Shown here one piece after another: positions 12,556-27,144 of a stretch of DNA of 64,000 bases. Origin of the DNA: Aphelocoma coerulescens (taxonomy: Eukaryota > Chordata > Aves > Passeriformes > Corvidae). A program made the position numbers and the translations under genes. The stretch covers positions 67,704,578 through 67,768,577 of the forward strand of contig NC_091014.1 in the NCBI RefSeq assembly GCF_041296385.1, read 5' to 3'. The notes below the pieces were generated by a model that saw nothing but the letters and a program-made list of their open reading frames with translations, had not been told where the DNA came from and ran no database searches. The number at the start of each line of letters is the position of its first letter. Position 1 is the first letter of the stretch.

Positions 12556-15500
12556 CTGAAAGAGAAAAAAAAAGAAGAAAAAGCATGTGTCAAGGCTATC
12601 ATTTTTAAATGTGTTTTACAGCTACTAAACAGTCCCAGAAAGTTAAAATACGAAAACCCTGAGTATCTTGAAGACAATAGGAACAAATGAAAGGGGTGAT
12701 TTAGGCATTTGGCACTCTGGGCTTCTCTGTTGTGAGAAGTTAAAGACAGTTCTGGATCATTCTCCTGAGCTGAAATTAAGCAGGCATCATTGCAATACAT
12801 AATGGCTGTTCAGGGAAGACTGTGGTCTTTGCATCTCTTAAAAGAAGTCAGTGAAACAGGAGAAAACATTGGAAAATTCTTGGCTCCTTAGAGGAGTATG
12901 TTAAGTTTTGCCTCTGTAGTACTGCTGGATTCAGTTAGTGAGAGTCATAGAAATGATATCTATGGGACCATACTGACAACCTCCTCTAATATCTAAAAAG
13001 TGACTACTCTGGAATTGCTGCTAAAGGAGGAAAGTTTACCTGCAGACCTAACACTGGCTTTTCAGAAAGAATATTTTGTCAATTTAAGAGCCCCTGGACA
13101 GCTGGTTAGAAAAAACAGTGTCTGCTCTGAGGAACAGCCCACTGCAAATGTTGATAAATAAGTGGTAGAACTCAGCCCAGCATCTTCATGAATCACACTG
13201 CAAGAAGTAAACTAAGCATGGATGAACCTTGCTGATCATTCCAAAGTACAGTTAGGAGTGATTACAAATATTGCAAAACCCAAAGATCTTCATAGAACTC
13301 AAGAACTCACCAAAATTTAGATAAAAACCAACAAGGTTAAAACATTTCACGAGCCAGAGAGGAAGATGGAGCAGTGTTGGACAGAAAGCAGCTACAGAGA
13401 GAGCACTCAGTGCATGACATGGAATGTGAGTCAGTGAGACATTTACACTTCGATAGCATCAAAAATTAAAATAAATTCATTATATCCTGTCTAAGAAAAG
13501 ACAGACAAGGCTTGCTCCTCATAAAGGTTGAGCACAATCCCACTTTGAGATTTATTCTGATCCCACTTACCTTAGGTAAGTTTTATCCAAGTTTAGCATC
13601 CCAGATTTAAATCATTCCTACTGAAAATGCTTAAATGAGGTTTTTGGAGGCCCAAACCAAAATTTTCTGCTCCAGAAGTTGGGTCTAAGGGCCAGGCCGG
13701 TCCTGCCACAGGAGAGACAGGGTAGGAGTGCAACCATGGCAGAGAGCCATGGGACAACAAGACAAGCCTCCACAGTCACTTCCAGCTCAGATGAAATGGA
13801 TAAGGGAAGCAAGAGTGAGGGATTTTTACTACTACAAATCCTGCTGTTGTTCTCACACCATCACAGCTGCAGCTAACTCCGCACTTCCAGGCTCTCCCAC
13901 GGAAAACTGGCAGTGCAATCCTGCCTATCTCAGTGTTGCCTTCCATGAGCACCTGCATCTTCCCATGTCTAACCAAACTTGCTTATCCTTTAGGAAGGAT
14001 ACATGCAATCCTAAAGGGGAAAACCGAACAAAAGCATTGTAAGGTGACACACAGACAACATTATCTTCAGTATGAGATCCACAAGCTGGGAAATTTCAGG
14101 AATCTACAGCCCCTGCAACTGACATTGCAAGGTACCCTGAGCTATGTGAAGTATCAATCAGCACAAGTGAAATCATCACAGCGTGGCTTGAATGGCAGTA
14201 ACTTAAGATCTTAAGCACCTTGGGAGAATGGATTTGCAGAGGATACAAGGAAATATGGCATTATATGATATAGTATATTTTATTAAATGATAAATATAAA
14301 TATTTTTGTTGCAAACACAAGCCACATACTGTGGGAGTGCCCTCTAACCTGGCACATGCCAGGTAATTTTGGAGGTAATTATAAGAAGAAGTTTCCTTTA
14401 TTTCCACATTTGAAAATAAATATACATTTTTCATATACTTGTTTGTTAATATACTATGTTGTTAATATAGTTTATTTAATACACACTTCTAATACACTTT
14501 TTTTTTTAATATGAAGTAAGGGAAGAAATACTTGATTGAAATATAGAACTAACCCAAAGGGCTTTTCTTCAAGTCTCCTGTGTGAGTCAACAAACAGCAG
14601 CAATGGCCTTGGAACAGCACAGGATAGAGGGAAACTCCATTTGCTCTCGAGTTTCCTTCTGACTGGGGAGTGACAACCTTAAGTTTGACACTAAAGAGGG
14701 AAAGGAGGACCAGAGGGAGATTATTCTGATTATGTCTTCTTACTGCATCCTTGCTTGTGGAGATGGGCAATGGGCACAACTAGCAAAGTGTTTCGAATAG
14801 ATCAGAGTAGACATCAAAAATAGTCCACAATCTAAGCTGTTCAAAACTGTCTGATCTTTTGACAAAGGGCCACAAATTAGAGTTCAAATGCCAACAGCCC
14901 TAAAGAGTAGCTGACCAGGGTCAGGGAAGTTGAAGTTTATGGCTCACAAGGCTTCCCCTTGAATTTTCAAGCCTTCCAGTGATAAATGTGATCTGTGACC
15001 TATAAAGAGAAGGGTTGTTATTTGTGTCCATGCCAAAAGAAAGTGAGAAGAGCTCAACAGTGTCCTGGTAGTATGTAAAATAATCAGTTGCCAAGAAGAA
15101 AACTACACTGTGTTGGCTTAACTGTTTTGAAGAAGAAAAAATAATTAAGATGCTGTGCCCAAACTCAGTCCACCAATGTGCCAGAAAGTGAAATAATCTA
15201 AGGAGAAGCAATGACAGTGCTTGGAAACATAATTATCAATTTAAGTATGAGTTTATCAAATCAAAAGAACACAGGACATAGACACATGCTTTCTTTGACA
15301 CATCCCAAGAACTCTTCTTTAGTTCCTCTGAACGGAAATCAAGGCTCTGCAAACACCTGTACCAACATCTACTGCAGCTGCTGCTGGATTCAGTAGTGAA
15401 TGAACAGAAGGCAGAAAAAAATGTGTTCTTGACGGTCAGAGAAAGATGTAAGTCAAGAAAAAGTACTTTTACAAGTTTTTATATATTTACACCAAGAACT

Positions 15501-18242
15501 TGGCATGTTCTCTCATTTACATTGGGATAAAACCAGTCTTACTTTATTATCCCACAGGAATTATCCATGATTTATGCTGGCATGGCAGAAGAGGAGAATT
15601 GAGACCAGAGTCTTGCCCTACCTCAGTAGCTAATTCACATCTGCCTCACATGTATCCAGACAAAGCTAAGGACTAATCCTTTCCAAATCGTGCTCATGGA
15701 TACTGCAGAATGTCACCAAAAAAGTGTGCCCCTGGCATTGTGTGAGCTTTATTTCCACATTAGGGAAATGCCCCTGTGTAGACACATATTCCACAGAGAC
15801 AGGGGTTATTCCCAAACCAAAATGCAAATGGCTTTGATAAAGAATGTGTATTTCTCCTATCAGGAGCAGCACCCAAGGCTTTTGTTCTGTGTGTTGATAA
15901 AGCATAAAGTGAAAATCTGTGCCTTTCATTTTGGAAGACTTGCAAATGGCTGGTTAAATGGCCACCTACCACATCCTGAGTTCTCTTGAACAAGAATCAT
16001 GCCTTTAAGGAAAGATTTGGTCAAATCACCCATAACTCCTTCAGAAGCCGAACAAGAGCTGCTCTTCCTGCGAATTATCAGAAACAGCATTAAAACACTA
16101 CAACAGCAGCAGCAACAACCACCTGTAGAAAGTGCACTCCCTCACAGAATTAGAAATGTTGAGAAGGCCACAGCAGAAATGTTGACTCGGTTTCCTCTGC
16201 TTCATCCATATAACATTTAAACCAGACATCTGCAATGCACTCTGGTCTGTCTGGTTGCAAAACCAACATCAAAAAGAATAACTGATTATTAAACCCTCTG
16301 CTTGCACGTTGGTCACAGTGCTCCCATGCCAAGTTGTGCAATTTGTAAGTAGACTAAGGTCTGGGGAAGGGGGGAGAAAGAGAGAAGGGAAAAACCCTTA
16401 AGTTTTGACTCTGCAAAAACAAGTGTGGGTACCTGGAATGCGAATAAAGTGTGTGGTGCGTGACACACGCTGGAAAGAACTCTGGAGATGTTCAGGAACA
16501 AAGCTAAAAAAGCGAGGAAAAGGCACTTTGGACACTGAGTCACCTAACTGGGAAATCTGTGCAGAACTCTTCCGTTTTTAAATTTCCATACCCCACTCTA
16601 GGCCGGCTGTCACTTCATGTTTCCCAATTCATTCCACCACCCCTTTGGTGGAGGAGTCATTTAGATGCAACAGTTTCTATGTGAAACTAAACTAATTTAC
16701 AGCTGCCTCTTGGGTAGGTTTCCCCTGTGCAAAAGGTCAAACAAGTCACATGTATTACTAATGCCTTCAAAATAAAACTATTTGCACAGTTTGAGGGTGA
16801 AATTCGGGTGTTTCTACTGTTGGGGAGAAGGACAAGCAGTTTAGTTTCATGTCAGAACACCTCTACTGCCAAGGCCAGTTTAGAACTTTCTTGCCATATC
16901 CAGGTGCATGTTCCCTCTCTGACCCACAGCAACAGTTCCCAGGAACACAATTTATTCTTTCAAGGATTTGCAACCAGAAGGAAATCTACCATTGAACTGA
17001 AGGTGGAACAGTGACCCTTAGAAAGTGAGAAGCAATTTCTAGCATATGGTAAGTTCAGAACACAGATATTTCCCTTGGTTCTGAGATAATAGTTCCCACC
17101 ATTGGAATTTTCCATCTCAAAACTGCAGACTTCTTTCAAAAGGACTGCTGGAGTATAGGGAAAACCCCAGTCACTACAAGATGACCAGGAACACTGCTGA
17201 ACACCCCAAGATTTCACTCCAGGTAGAGCTGCCTATGTCCAAACTTTTCTGGATTTGCTGTTCTTTCTTCACTTGAAAATTTTCTCAGGGAAGGACTCAA
17301 GCATTTATTACAACCATCTGGGACACCTGGGTGAAATTACTGCTCAGCAGCAGCACTGAGGCTGCTGTGCATCCAGAGATCTTGGAGATTTCTACCATGG
17401 TTGTGCCTGACAGCACATATTCCATCCAGGCAGTCTCAAGAAGGAAAATATCAGTGCTAAATCCAGATACACAGAGAATGCACCAAATGGAGCAATATGG
17501 AAGCCAAAAAAGATCCTGGCAGAAGACAATCCCCCCTTGGAACAACGTGCCAAGAGACTGAAAAATTCTTCTTATTAAAATTATAAGGGGGGGAAAACAT
17601 AACGACTACAGAACCTCAGATAAATTGCAATGCATCTGAGTTTGAGGTAGGAAAGAAGATGTCCTTTAGAAAGGCCAACTGGTTCTGCATACAGAAAACA
17701 AAGAAAGGAGCCTCTGTCCAAGTTAAAAGCACATTTTTTTCCCCTATACTGGACACAAAAGTCAAGAATGTCCAGTAGAGAATGATTAAAAGTGTGCTTT
17801 TGAATAGAGTTGAGAACTTGACCCTTTTCCCCTGAAAACAGAATGACGAAATGTGCCACCAGAGCCATTTAATCAAGCCCTTTTCATTAAAGTTCTTGTT
17901 TGAAAATATTACTTACAAAATATTTTCTGTGTCCTCTAATGGTACTTAAGTTTGGAGTCAAACTTACCTAAATTACAGATACCTTTATCTTCCAAGGCAC
18001 TCTGGAATTTTAATTGTGATTCCTTATAGGACAAAAAAAACCCCCACTGTCAAAATATTGCAACTCCATAGAGAACAGAGATTCTGAATTTTATTTAGAG
18101 GTAAAACTGTGTTTTTCCCTAGTTTTTTTGGCTCTTAAGAAAAATTACTCTTCAGCAGAGTAACACGGAGAAGGTGATGTGTGTGGAGGAAGGGAATATT
18201 CAGGTTGTCAAATTCTAGTGGATTCAAAAACCTTGGGTAAAA

Positions 18243-18269
18243 AATAATAATAATAATAACAACAACAAT
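18243..18269 (+). repeat. (AAT)n(AAC)n microsatellite
   Basis: About five AAT units followed by four AAC units. Confidence 0.85.
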
Positions 18270-19627
18270 ATTAATTATTTGTGTATTAACTGCAATTTAA
18301 AATATCAAAAGGTCAAACCTTATCCTGCAAAGAAATAAAACTAGGACAAGCCACTCCCTGAGCCTCACAGATTCATGAACCTTATGCTTCCATTCCAAGA
18401 AATTGTCAGAATACAGCTGAAAGTGCATAGCTTGTGGTGATGGATTATAAACTGAAAAAAGCCTTTGTTTACTGACTGTAGGAGAAAGAACAATAGAAGC
18501 ATAATAAGTAGACATGTAATGTGACTGAGACAGAAATTAAGGCTGACAACTGCCAAATGGATAAGCAAACAACACGATGCTGGGTAGTCAGAAGTACTGT
18601 AATTGCATTCTCCTCTCTGTTCTGGGACAACACAAAATTTCAGAGCGGGTTTGAAAGGATTCAGTGCCTGATTACATTACACTGTCGATGTTGCCTGTCG
18701 TGTTCTTAATGTAAAAAAAGTTCTAAATGTCCCTGAGACTGCAGAAGCCACAGCACACCTTGCTCAGGAGAGGCGTTTCCAGCAGGAGTAACACAGTGCT
18801 TGGCCTGTCACTTCCAAGAATTCATGCATAAAATAACCCATGGACACTGCCTCTCCTCACCTTTCTTTACATTATTCTCTCTTTATTTAGCATTTTTTAA
18901 AAATGTCAGTAACCTTCCAAACCTGGAAAACTAGAAATCCATGTCTACCTGAGGCTAAGTCAATGTTAATGGGAGTCAATCAGAGCTTACCTGTGAGGAA
19001 GGAAGTTGCATTCTATGAACAACTCAGGGCATCAAATGACACTCTAGTTAAGAAGAAATTCATTCAGTTATACAGATAATATTTCCTCTATAATAAACAC
19101 ATACAAATAAGAAGTAACCTATTTAATATGAATCAGCTTTTCTTTTAGACTGGAAAGGAGGTTACTTAGTCTTTTTCTTCCTATTTTTAATACCTATTAC
19201 AATTTGCTCTTCTGCCTTTTTGTTCTTGGACAAGTGTGAGGTCATTGACATCTCATCACTTCCCTAACCTCCAGTTTCCACAAGATAATTTGCCTGATTC
19301 TTTTTCATCTAGTTTAACTAGAGTTTGAACCTCAAATACTGGCTTCTTTTCCTAAATAGCTTTCATTTATAATAACTAATATTTAATGAGAGCTCTTTTG
19401 CTTTTCAAGCTAATATAGCTAACCCTTATTGCAGATCCTGAATTCATTTCATATATTTTATTAAGTAGGTCCTTGTTAGTGCTTGCACTGTGTTACTGCT
19501 GTCAGATAGACACCATCTGGTGGCTAATAAACAGATGCATAATTTCCAATTAAAAACAAGTATAAAAAAATTATCTTTTCATCACCTTGGTGGAAGAGGA
19601 TCAGGTCAGGGAATACTGAAGCAAACT

Positions 19628-19845
19628 GGATATCCATAAGCCCACAGGCCCTGATGGGATGCACCAATGAAGGCTGAGGGAGCTGGAAGATATCATTGCA
19701 AGGTAGTTCTTGATAATTTTTGATTGATGGTGGCAACTGGGAGAAGTGCCCAAAAGCTGGAGGAAAACAAATGTCACCCCCACTTTCAAGAAGGGCAAGA
19801 AGAAGGACCTATGGAACTACAGGATAATCTACCTCACCCTGATTT
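19628..19845 (+). mobile_element. CR1 LINE ORF2 fragment (reverse transcriptase)
   Basis: Degraded plus-strand coding remnant of the CR1 reverse transcriptase. Translation shows PTGPDGM near the start, then PKSWRKTNVTPTFKKGKKKD and LWNYRIIYLT, matching the CR1 RT motif P..WR.ANV.PIFKKG.K.D..NYRP.SLTS. It sits apart from any CR1 3' tail. The fragment cannot be functional. Confidence 0.8.
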
Positions 19846-19940
19846 GTGCCCATCACCTCTTGTCCTGTCACAAGGCACAGCCAAAAAGAGCCTGGCTCCA
19901 TCCTTTTCTTACCCCCTGCTCAATATTCCATTAAAGTGTT
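19846..19940 (-). mobile_element. Inverted CR1-like piece next to the RT fragment
   Basis: Plus-strand text reads gcccatcacctcttgtcctg, then tcacaaggcacagccaaaa and agagcctggctccatcctt. This resembles the 3' part of a CR1 copy in minus orientation. It directly follows the plus-oriented RT fragment, implying a rearrangement or a twin-priming event. Assigned by eye only. Confidence 0.5.
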
Positions 19941-21993
19941 GATTTTTCTGCTCTCTGTACTGACTGTGGAAGTTCAAAGATCTCCCATATTGAAAGCTTT
20001 CCATAAGCTTGTGTTTTCTGGGGATAATTAAGTGGTGCCCAGTTCTTGATCTCTTACCTTGTCATCTTGGTTTTGTCCAGTTATAGACAAGTTACTGGAT
20101 CAGACAAAGCCATGGCCTGTCCTAACACAACTTATGTGCAAAGAGGATCCTCATACAAAGCATTTTAGTATGGGGGAATACCTTTAAACCAGAAATGGGT
20201 TGGTCTTGACCCCTGGTCAGCACTCAGGAGCCAGAAAAGAACCTCCTCTCAGCACAGTAAGACCACAGCCAGAACCTTCTGCAGAGATTAAGACATCAAG
20301 AGCAGTTCCACAAGCAAGATAAGCAGAACAGTACCCACCCAAATGCAGCAGCTGTTTTCTACTCCCTGCAGTTCCCAGCCGTACACATCTCTAGATGCCT
20401 ACAAATATTCACATGCACATAAATATCTAAATGTGCACAACTTCTGTTTCCAACTGTGGCCTCTCACCTCTGTCTTTTTTTTCTCCAGTCTGAAAGGACA
20501 AACTTCCATTTCCTATCAAAATACACTGATATCACCTCCAAAGACACCTTTTGGAAGGGACCTATCAGTCATGTCCATTCAAAAATATAAGTTTCTGGTT
20601 GTGAAATTTAGGCATCATGCAGGCACTACTGAACTTTACCTGAGACAGTTCTTAACACAAAGAAAACTCAATTCTAGCTGCCTACAAAACTCCACAGTCC
20701 AAGGGGGAGACCCCAGGAAGTTGTGCAGCAACCTCAATCTTCAGAGCCTTGACTTTGCATTTGTGTAGATTCCCACACCCTTTGCTGGATCTAGCTTTTG
20801 AAAATCCCACTGCAGGAGGGAGGAATCTGGGTGGTAATGAGGATCCTAGTGCTCAGACAGTGATCTGAAGCCTGGGAATTATGTTTATCAGAAAGCAGGG
20901 ATCTGTTTTTCCTCACCATTACAATCCAAGCCTACTGGTTTAAAATTCCATCTCTCACACAAGCAACAATAAATAAGACCAAGCCCTTGCCAAAAGAGAC
21001 AGAGAGAGAAGCACTTCCTACAGGACTGGCAAAGTCTGTGAAATGCAGAGCTGTAAGTAAATCATCTCACTCCAGTCACAGGCCTGCAGCCAGCAGAATA
21101 ATTCAACCCGAATTCCTCGGTGATTTATGCACCACGAGCAAAACCCCTCTGCTTTGCAATAAACAATGGCTGGAGCGCTTGGGTAAGCCCTGTGATGAGA
21201 AGTTCCAGTGAGGGGAGGGAGAACTCCATACAACTCAGCTAAAAAGTGCTGCTCTAGCATCAAACTCCTAAAAGGCAGACCATCTTCATGGATGCACAAC
21301 ATGATAATAAAGGCCATTCATAAATAAACCGGGGTTGTAGGGGGGTAATGAGATCATGGAAAGGGAAAAGAATTGTAATGATGGGGAAAGTGTTCATTTT
21401 TCACAAGCTCAGACTCTGTTCCAGGGTCCCACATGCTTCTGGCTCCCTCCAGGAAGTTCTCTGCTGTAAGACCTGGCATGAAGGACATCAAGGATGAGTG
21501 GATGCTGGCATAGCACTTCCCACTGCACCCGGAGAGCTTTAATGATGATGAACTGTGAGCTGGAGGTACCGTATGTTGGGAAGAAATCTTCATGTAGAGA
21601 TTCTTGGACCTCTAAGAAGATGTTGGCCTCAAAGTGCAATAGGGTTACAGGAGAAGATGTGCTCAGATTGTAGCCTCAGGCAGGTGTTTGGCAGAGGTTT
21701 GGAAAGGAGCTGGATGGACAAGTGCCAAAGACACTGGTAGAGCTCATGGGCATTTTTCTACTTAGTGCTGTTTTCTCGATTACTGCACTTTCCTAGGTTT
21801 AAAGCTGTTTTGTCTTTTTCCTAGAACAGAATTCCTTGCAGACAGCCTCAGAATCTCTGTGAACATTGAAGATTTGCCTGCTAAAGACGGTCAGGGAAGA
21901 ATTGCAGGCACACAGTGCATCAGGGAGGCTTGTTCAGTCCCTGTGAGATAACCACATGTACCGGGTTGTTTCTGCCAAACTGGTTGCATTCCA

Positions 21994-21994
<1 letters not shown>

Positions 21995-22031
<37 letters not shown>
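21995..22031 (+). repeat. Poly-A tract, 37 bases
   Basis: An uninterrupted run of 37 A after ttgcattccac. The sequence before it is not a recognisable gene or repeat, so this could be a plain mononucleotide expansion or the tail of an unidentified retrocopy. Confidence 0.9.
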
Positions 22032-22033
<2 letters not shown>

Positions 22034-25000
22034 TATTTGGTAAGATTCATTCACAATAATAACAGAGGAGGGACAGGGAAGCCAAGGAATTAAAACATAC
22101 AAAAGAATCTAGAAGAATCTCCAGTTTGAGGATAAATAACCCCAAAGCTAGGATAAGCAGTGACTGAACAACATTTCCTCTGGGACTGGACATCACAGAC
22201 TTTATTTTCAAGTCCTGAGAATTCTAGACAGTATGTGGAGCAAAAAAGAGATGAAGATGTGATTAAAAATCATGGTGAAGGAAGAAGTCATTTGTTCAGG
22301 CATTAGGCAGAATAGAAGGGCTCAGTTAGGGGCAAGCTGTACCAGAAATTGATCTTAACCACATTTTTGCAAAGAAAGAAACACGTATCTCTAACAACAA
22401 TAAAAACACCATTTTAGCAGAACTCCCCTGTCTTACTTTATCTCTCTTTTAAAACTACCCTAAGTAGGGTAAGCAGATACATCCAGGTTTGGGTTTTTTC
22501 TGGTGCAGATTGATGAAAGAAGCAACAGGTCAAAAGGCAAACCAGTATTGACAATTTGGGGGCCTGATTGCTTACACTGAGCACTGTCCTATGCAGGCCC
22601 CAAGATACTCAAAGAGAAGGCAACAATATCCAGAGCTGAGACAGTCAAACTATGGATCACAGGTCTGTCATTGCTTTAAAAACTGCAAGCTTCAGGCTTT
22701 AGGAACACAGCATTCATGGCAGGAACAGGGGGGGAACTGGGGATGCTCTGTCAAGAGCAGGTTCAACATGGGTACACTACAATGAAAGGCCAGAATTCAT
22801 TACACACTGAGGTGAAACAATTTTCCAGACCAATGGAAAACACAGTTAAAGATAGGAAGGAGAGAATATATTAGCTAGACAGTTTGACTAACAGAAACTC
22901 CCGAGTTTTGATTTATGTTCTATTCACTATAAATAATATTTTAGTTAACAGGCTTTCCTACCTGCTCCTGCAAAAAGAGTTATTGTATACATAGTCTCAA
23001 TCTTTACATTTCTTCCCAGTTTCAGGCTTTACAGCAAGAGGCATTTGGAGCTTTGAAAGTAACAATGCTATAGATAATGTAGCCTGTTAGCTACTAAGAA
23101 GTTTGGTGAAGTTCTAGAAATGGGAAATAGAAATTAAAAAATGAAAAACCATTAGAAGATGAGCTGGCACCTTATAGAAGCAGTAATATTAAAATAAGCC
23201 TCACCACAATTAGAAATGAGCCAATTCTGCTTGATTCTCCTAGGGTGAGGTAATCTTATATTAATAGATCAAGAGATAAAAGGATGACCTCCGCTCTACA
23301 AGGATGGTCCGCTCCTGGAATTTCAGTTCCTACATGGGTTCCCAGCTGCAGGTGCTTCAAGATGTCCAGTAAGAGGAAAACATGCCAATTTTCCAGGAGT
23401 TAAAGTTTTGTCTCAGAAGGAAAACCACCTCTTTGTGGCATCAGTAACCTTAGATTACTCCCTTCATCTGTCATTTAGAGCTCCTAAGTGATAAATGTTG
23501 CATTACAGCCAGAAATAAAAATTTATTATAAATTTCTACTGCACTTCTTACACTTGCTGTGGGGTTTTTTTTCCACTTCCTATAATTCATCAGAGGTGCA
23601 CTGCTAAAAGACAAAAAACAATGAATGTAAGTCAGTACAAGGAATATTTGGTCCAAAGAGGAGGAAACATTTCTTAAGAGTGGTGCAGTGTTGGAAGAGT
23701 TGAAGCTGTGTGATCTTCATCCTAGGAGCTTTCAAAACTCATGAGCAATTTGATCTGACTTTCAAGCCAGCTCTGCTTTGAGCAGAGGGAAAGTCTAAGG
23801 ACAACCTATTAATTCTAAAATCATGTTGTTAAAACTTTGATTAACATTGAGTAATACATATAAAACTATAAAACCTGCTTTCTTTACGCAGGGCCATAGA
23901 ACTCTTAGGGAGCATCCTCCCTGTCTCTGGATCAACAGTAGCATCACTGCAGAACTTGCTAAAATGTGAGTTTGAACTCATCTTCATCTGAGAAAAGAAA
24001 ACCATCAAAAATAGAAGAACATCACTAAACTGCAGATGTTTTTATAACACTTTTTATATTACAGTGCAAGGATTGAGAGGAGCTACTGTTGATAAGTGCC
24101 TTCATACAAAAAAGTCACACTAGAGAAACTCCTCTCTGGTGAAAACCAATACTTAAATTAGGATGACAAAAAAGGTGTGTTACAACAGACAGACCTCCAG
24201 AGCTCTGCACATTCTAAAACTGCAGCTTTCATTCTCTAGTTTTTAATACATCCCTCAGACCTTCCTGAGATGACTAAGACAAGGTAAACCATTTTCAGTA
24301 CTTTTTGCCTAACATATCTTTTAGCAAAAAATTCACAATTCCTCTCTCAAATAACTGTTTATAATCTTCTTCATGTGAGTTAAAAAGAAATTTCAAAAAA
24401 ATTGAAATTCATATTTGGACATTCATATGCTTTTGAAAATAAAGCACTGCATTAGGCAGACTGTGTTTCAAGCAATGAGTTTTTATATCTGGATGTGCAC
24501 TGAGAGATGAGGTGTTATAACGTCTTACAAATCAAACCTCAATTCACACTGTACTATTTGCACAATCTGCACAATGTATTTCCTTTAAGTCTTTAACTGA
24601 AATTGTTCTGCTGTAGAATAGAAATATGTAACACCCACTGTGTTCTTATCTGGTGAACCTTCCTTACTCACAGCTGCATTTCTTTTACAAAAAAAATTTG
24701 CTTTTTCTTATAGCCCAAAGAAGTCCACAAAGCCAGAGAAGAATATTTTTACAGATTAAGAGACAGAAGTGAATGGAATTGTTGGTGAATATTATAATGG
24801 TCCTTTATTTCCTTTTGTTATTAAAAACTTTAAAGTTCTCCAAGACTGACTATGCAGTTAAATTCCCTGGGGATTACAGACCTTAGAAGAGAAGCCCCAG
24901 TCTGTACCAAGAGTGAGCATAACAAATATGTGGTTCCTGTCTTTGGTGTACAATCAGTTGGGAACTGGAAACAACTGTGTGGTCAGAAGGAAGGTGCAGA

Positions 25001-27079
25001 GGCACCAGGAATAATCTGTAATAATTCTACAGTGCCACATCTAATCTTCCAGCATAGGCACTTGAGTTAAAGAATGACTTTCAGTTTGCATTCCTACTGA
25101 ATAAGAGTGAAACAGAAATAGTTCAAAATATTTTAACTATAAAAATTTTAATACTTGCAAGCTGTATTAGAAATTTAGCAGCGTACTTCAACAGAGTCAA
25201 TGTTTTTGAAAACAGCAGGCAGGAGAGGCTTTGAGTATAAAGAAAGACAAATGCTGCTTCATCTGTCCATCAAAACCTGGATTTAAACTTAAGTTACACC
25301 AGAAAAAACAGAAAGCAAAGTTGAGTATAATCTAAGGAATCTAAGAAAGGAGGGTCACAGTAAATTATCAAAAAGCACGAAGTGTGACTGATGTCTGCCA
25401 AGGGAATAAGTATCCAAATCAAGGCTGAGCTCAGATACCCCATGGTACAAAAGTGAAGAAACCTATTTCACTGGCAGAAACAGGGGGTGGCCATTCTCCA
25501 GGTACATCTACACTAAAGCTCTAACATCACCCAGGAAATAAAAACCACATTTATTTTAGTGGTAACAGTCAAACTTGCAGTCAAGTGAAATATGGAAGAT
25601 AAAAGCAAGAAAAGTAATCTCTGAGAACAGACAATCAATTGCACATGCTGGTCTTCTTTTTGTTTCTCATAGAAGTTTAAACCACAAAATTTCTGTGAAA
25701 TCATATCAGCACAGTGAAACATTATAATGGAGACAGCAAAATACAAATGAAGATGGAGTGGAAGCAGATGTACCTCTGTTTTTAACTCAGCTGAGCCGTC
25801 AGGTCTGCTAAAGCTTGAGAATTGCTCTAGCCAGTCACAGTTTAATTTAACGCTTGTAATATTTACTGACAACACAGCAGGTGTTGTAATCTCATTCTGA
25901 GTTTACCTGTTCCATACAGCAGCTTGGCACAGAGTGCGTGCCATACAAAAAGTACATACATTTTGCCTCAAAACCTTTGAGGCAAAAAAAGAGGAAATTT
26001 CAAAGCCTTGCAGAACCTTGGTAGGGTTTGGTGGTCTCAGTTCCACTTGCCAGTTTGAAACACCTTCCTCCCAACAAGGACCAGTTCCTCTCACATTAAA
26101 AGTTAGTGCTTAACTCTTCGAAAGACTACGTGCAGCATTTCAGCTTTAACTCAAAATATAACGAAAATATTTTACAAAGCTTATTGACTGTCCATATTAC
26201 CAACAGCAGCTTTTGCAGGTAATCCCATAAGGGCAGATCATATAATAAAAACTAGTTGGAGTTTGATTATTCAAAAGATAAATGGTAACAAATGCCATCT
26301 TTCTTATATATGCAAAATATCCAGAAACAGATATTTGTTGAGGTTTTTTCTATTTCTTAATATCCCAGTTCATGTCTTCCTAGATAGACATCTTGCATTA
26401 GAATATTTCTAGTCAGCGGTATTCTCAAATATTTCTTTTCTTTACTCAGTATTTGTAGTACAAACAAAATACAAGACAACAAAAATTGGTTTGTTTTGGC
26501 TTTCTTTTAGATATTGTGGGAAATCCTTAAAAATCATGGCTGGGGTTTTTTTTTTGTCTTATTTTAAAGCCAGCTTCTTCTATGTTTATAAGGAAAAAAT
26601 TCATAAATATACAAAAAAAAACCCCACTGGGAACACATATGGATGTGTTCAGATGAATAAAACTTGTAAAACCAGGAGTAAAAAAATCAAACCAATTTCA
26701 AAACTGTCAAATACTTTCACACTGATTCATGATGTGAACACCAGCTTCTGATTATTCACCAGATTTTATGACCATACCCTCCAATAAAAATTCACCAATG
26801 AAAATGGCAATTCCTCTCCTTTGAACAAATCAATACCTAAAACCCCCAAAAACTGAAGTATGACATTCTTCCAGGAGTAAGCACTATACAAAAGCAGACC
26901 TAATAATTGCTGAGTGTATTTTTGTTATAGTAAATTATCATCAGAGCCACAGAAAAGTGGTGAGGGCATTATTTTTAATGTTCTGATCAATCCAAGATTT
27001 CATTTGCTGAAGTGGAAGTGAATTAATCTACATCACCTCAGAACCAGGTCCCTTGGTGTTTTATACAAGTCCACATTAC

Positions 27080-27144
27080 CTTATGAGATCAATAGGCTGA
27101 AACTTGTAAAATACTCCATATCTTGCCCATTCTTGATACAGCAA
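27080..27144 (-). CDS. ANO2: ANO2 exon H: pre-TM1 segment
   Basis: 65-base exon: LLYQEWARYGVFYKFQPIDLI plus two bases of an arginine codon before donor gtaatg; acceptor tttag. EWARYGVFYK(F/Y)QP(I/L)DL(I/V)R is among the most conserved anoctamin motifs and sits just before the first transmembrane helix. Fragment residues 288-309. The next exon lies 14.5 kb downstream and supplies the last base of the arginine codon. Confidence 0.96.

Larger units (their letters stand above)
12556..27079 (-). other. ANO2: ANO2 intron H-I (14.5 kb)
   Basis: A large intron with few repeats I can name: a CR1 ORF2 fragment with an inverted CR1-like piece at 19628-19940, an (AAT)n(AAC)n run at 18243-18269, and a 37-base A tract at 21995-22031. 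The rest is AT-rich with no exon-like motif and no recognisable RNA gene. Confidence 0.8.
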
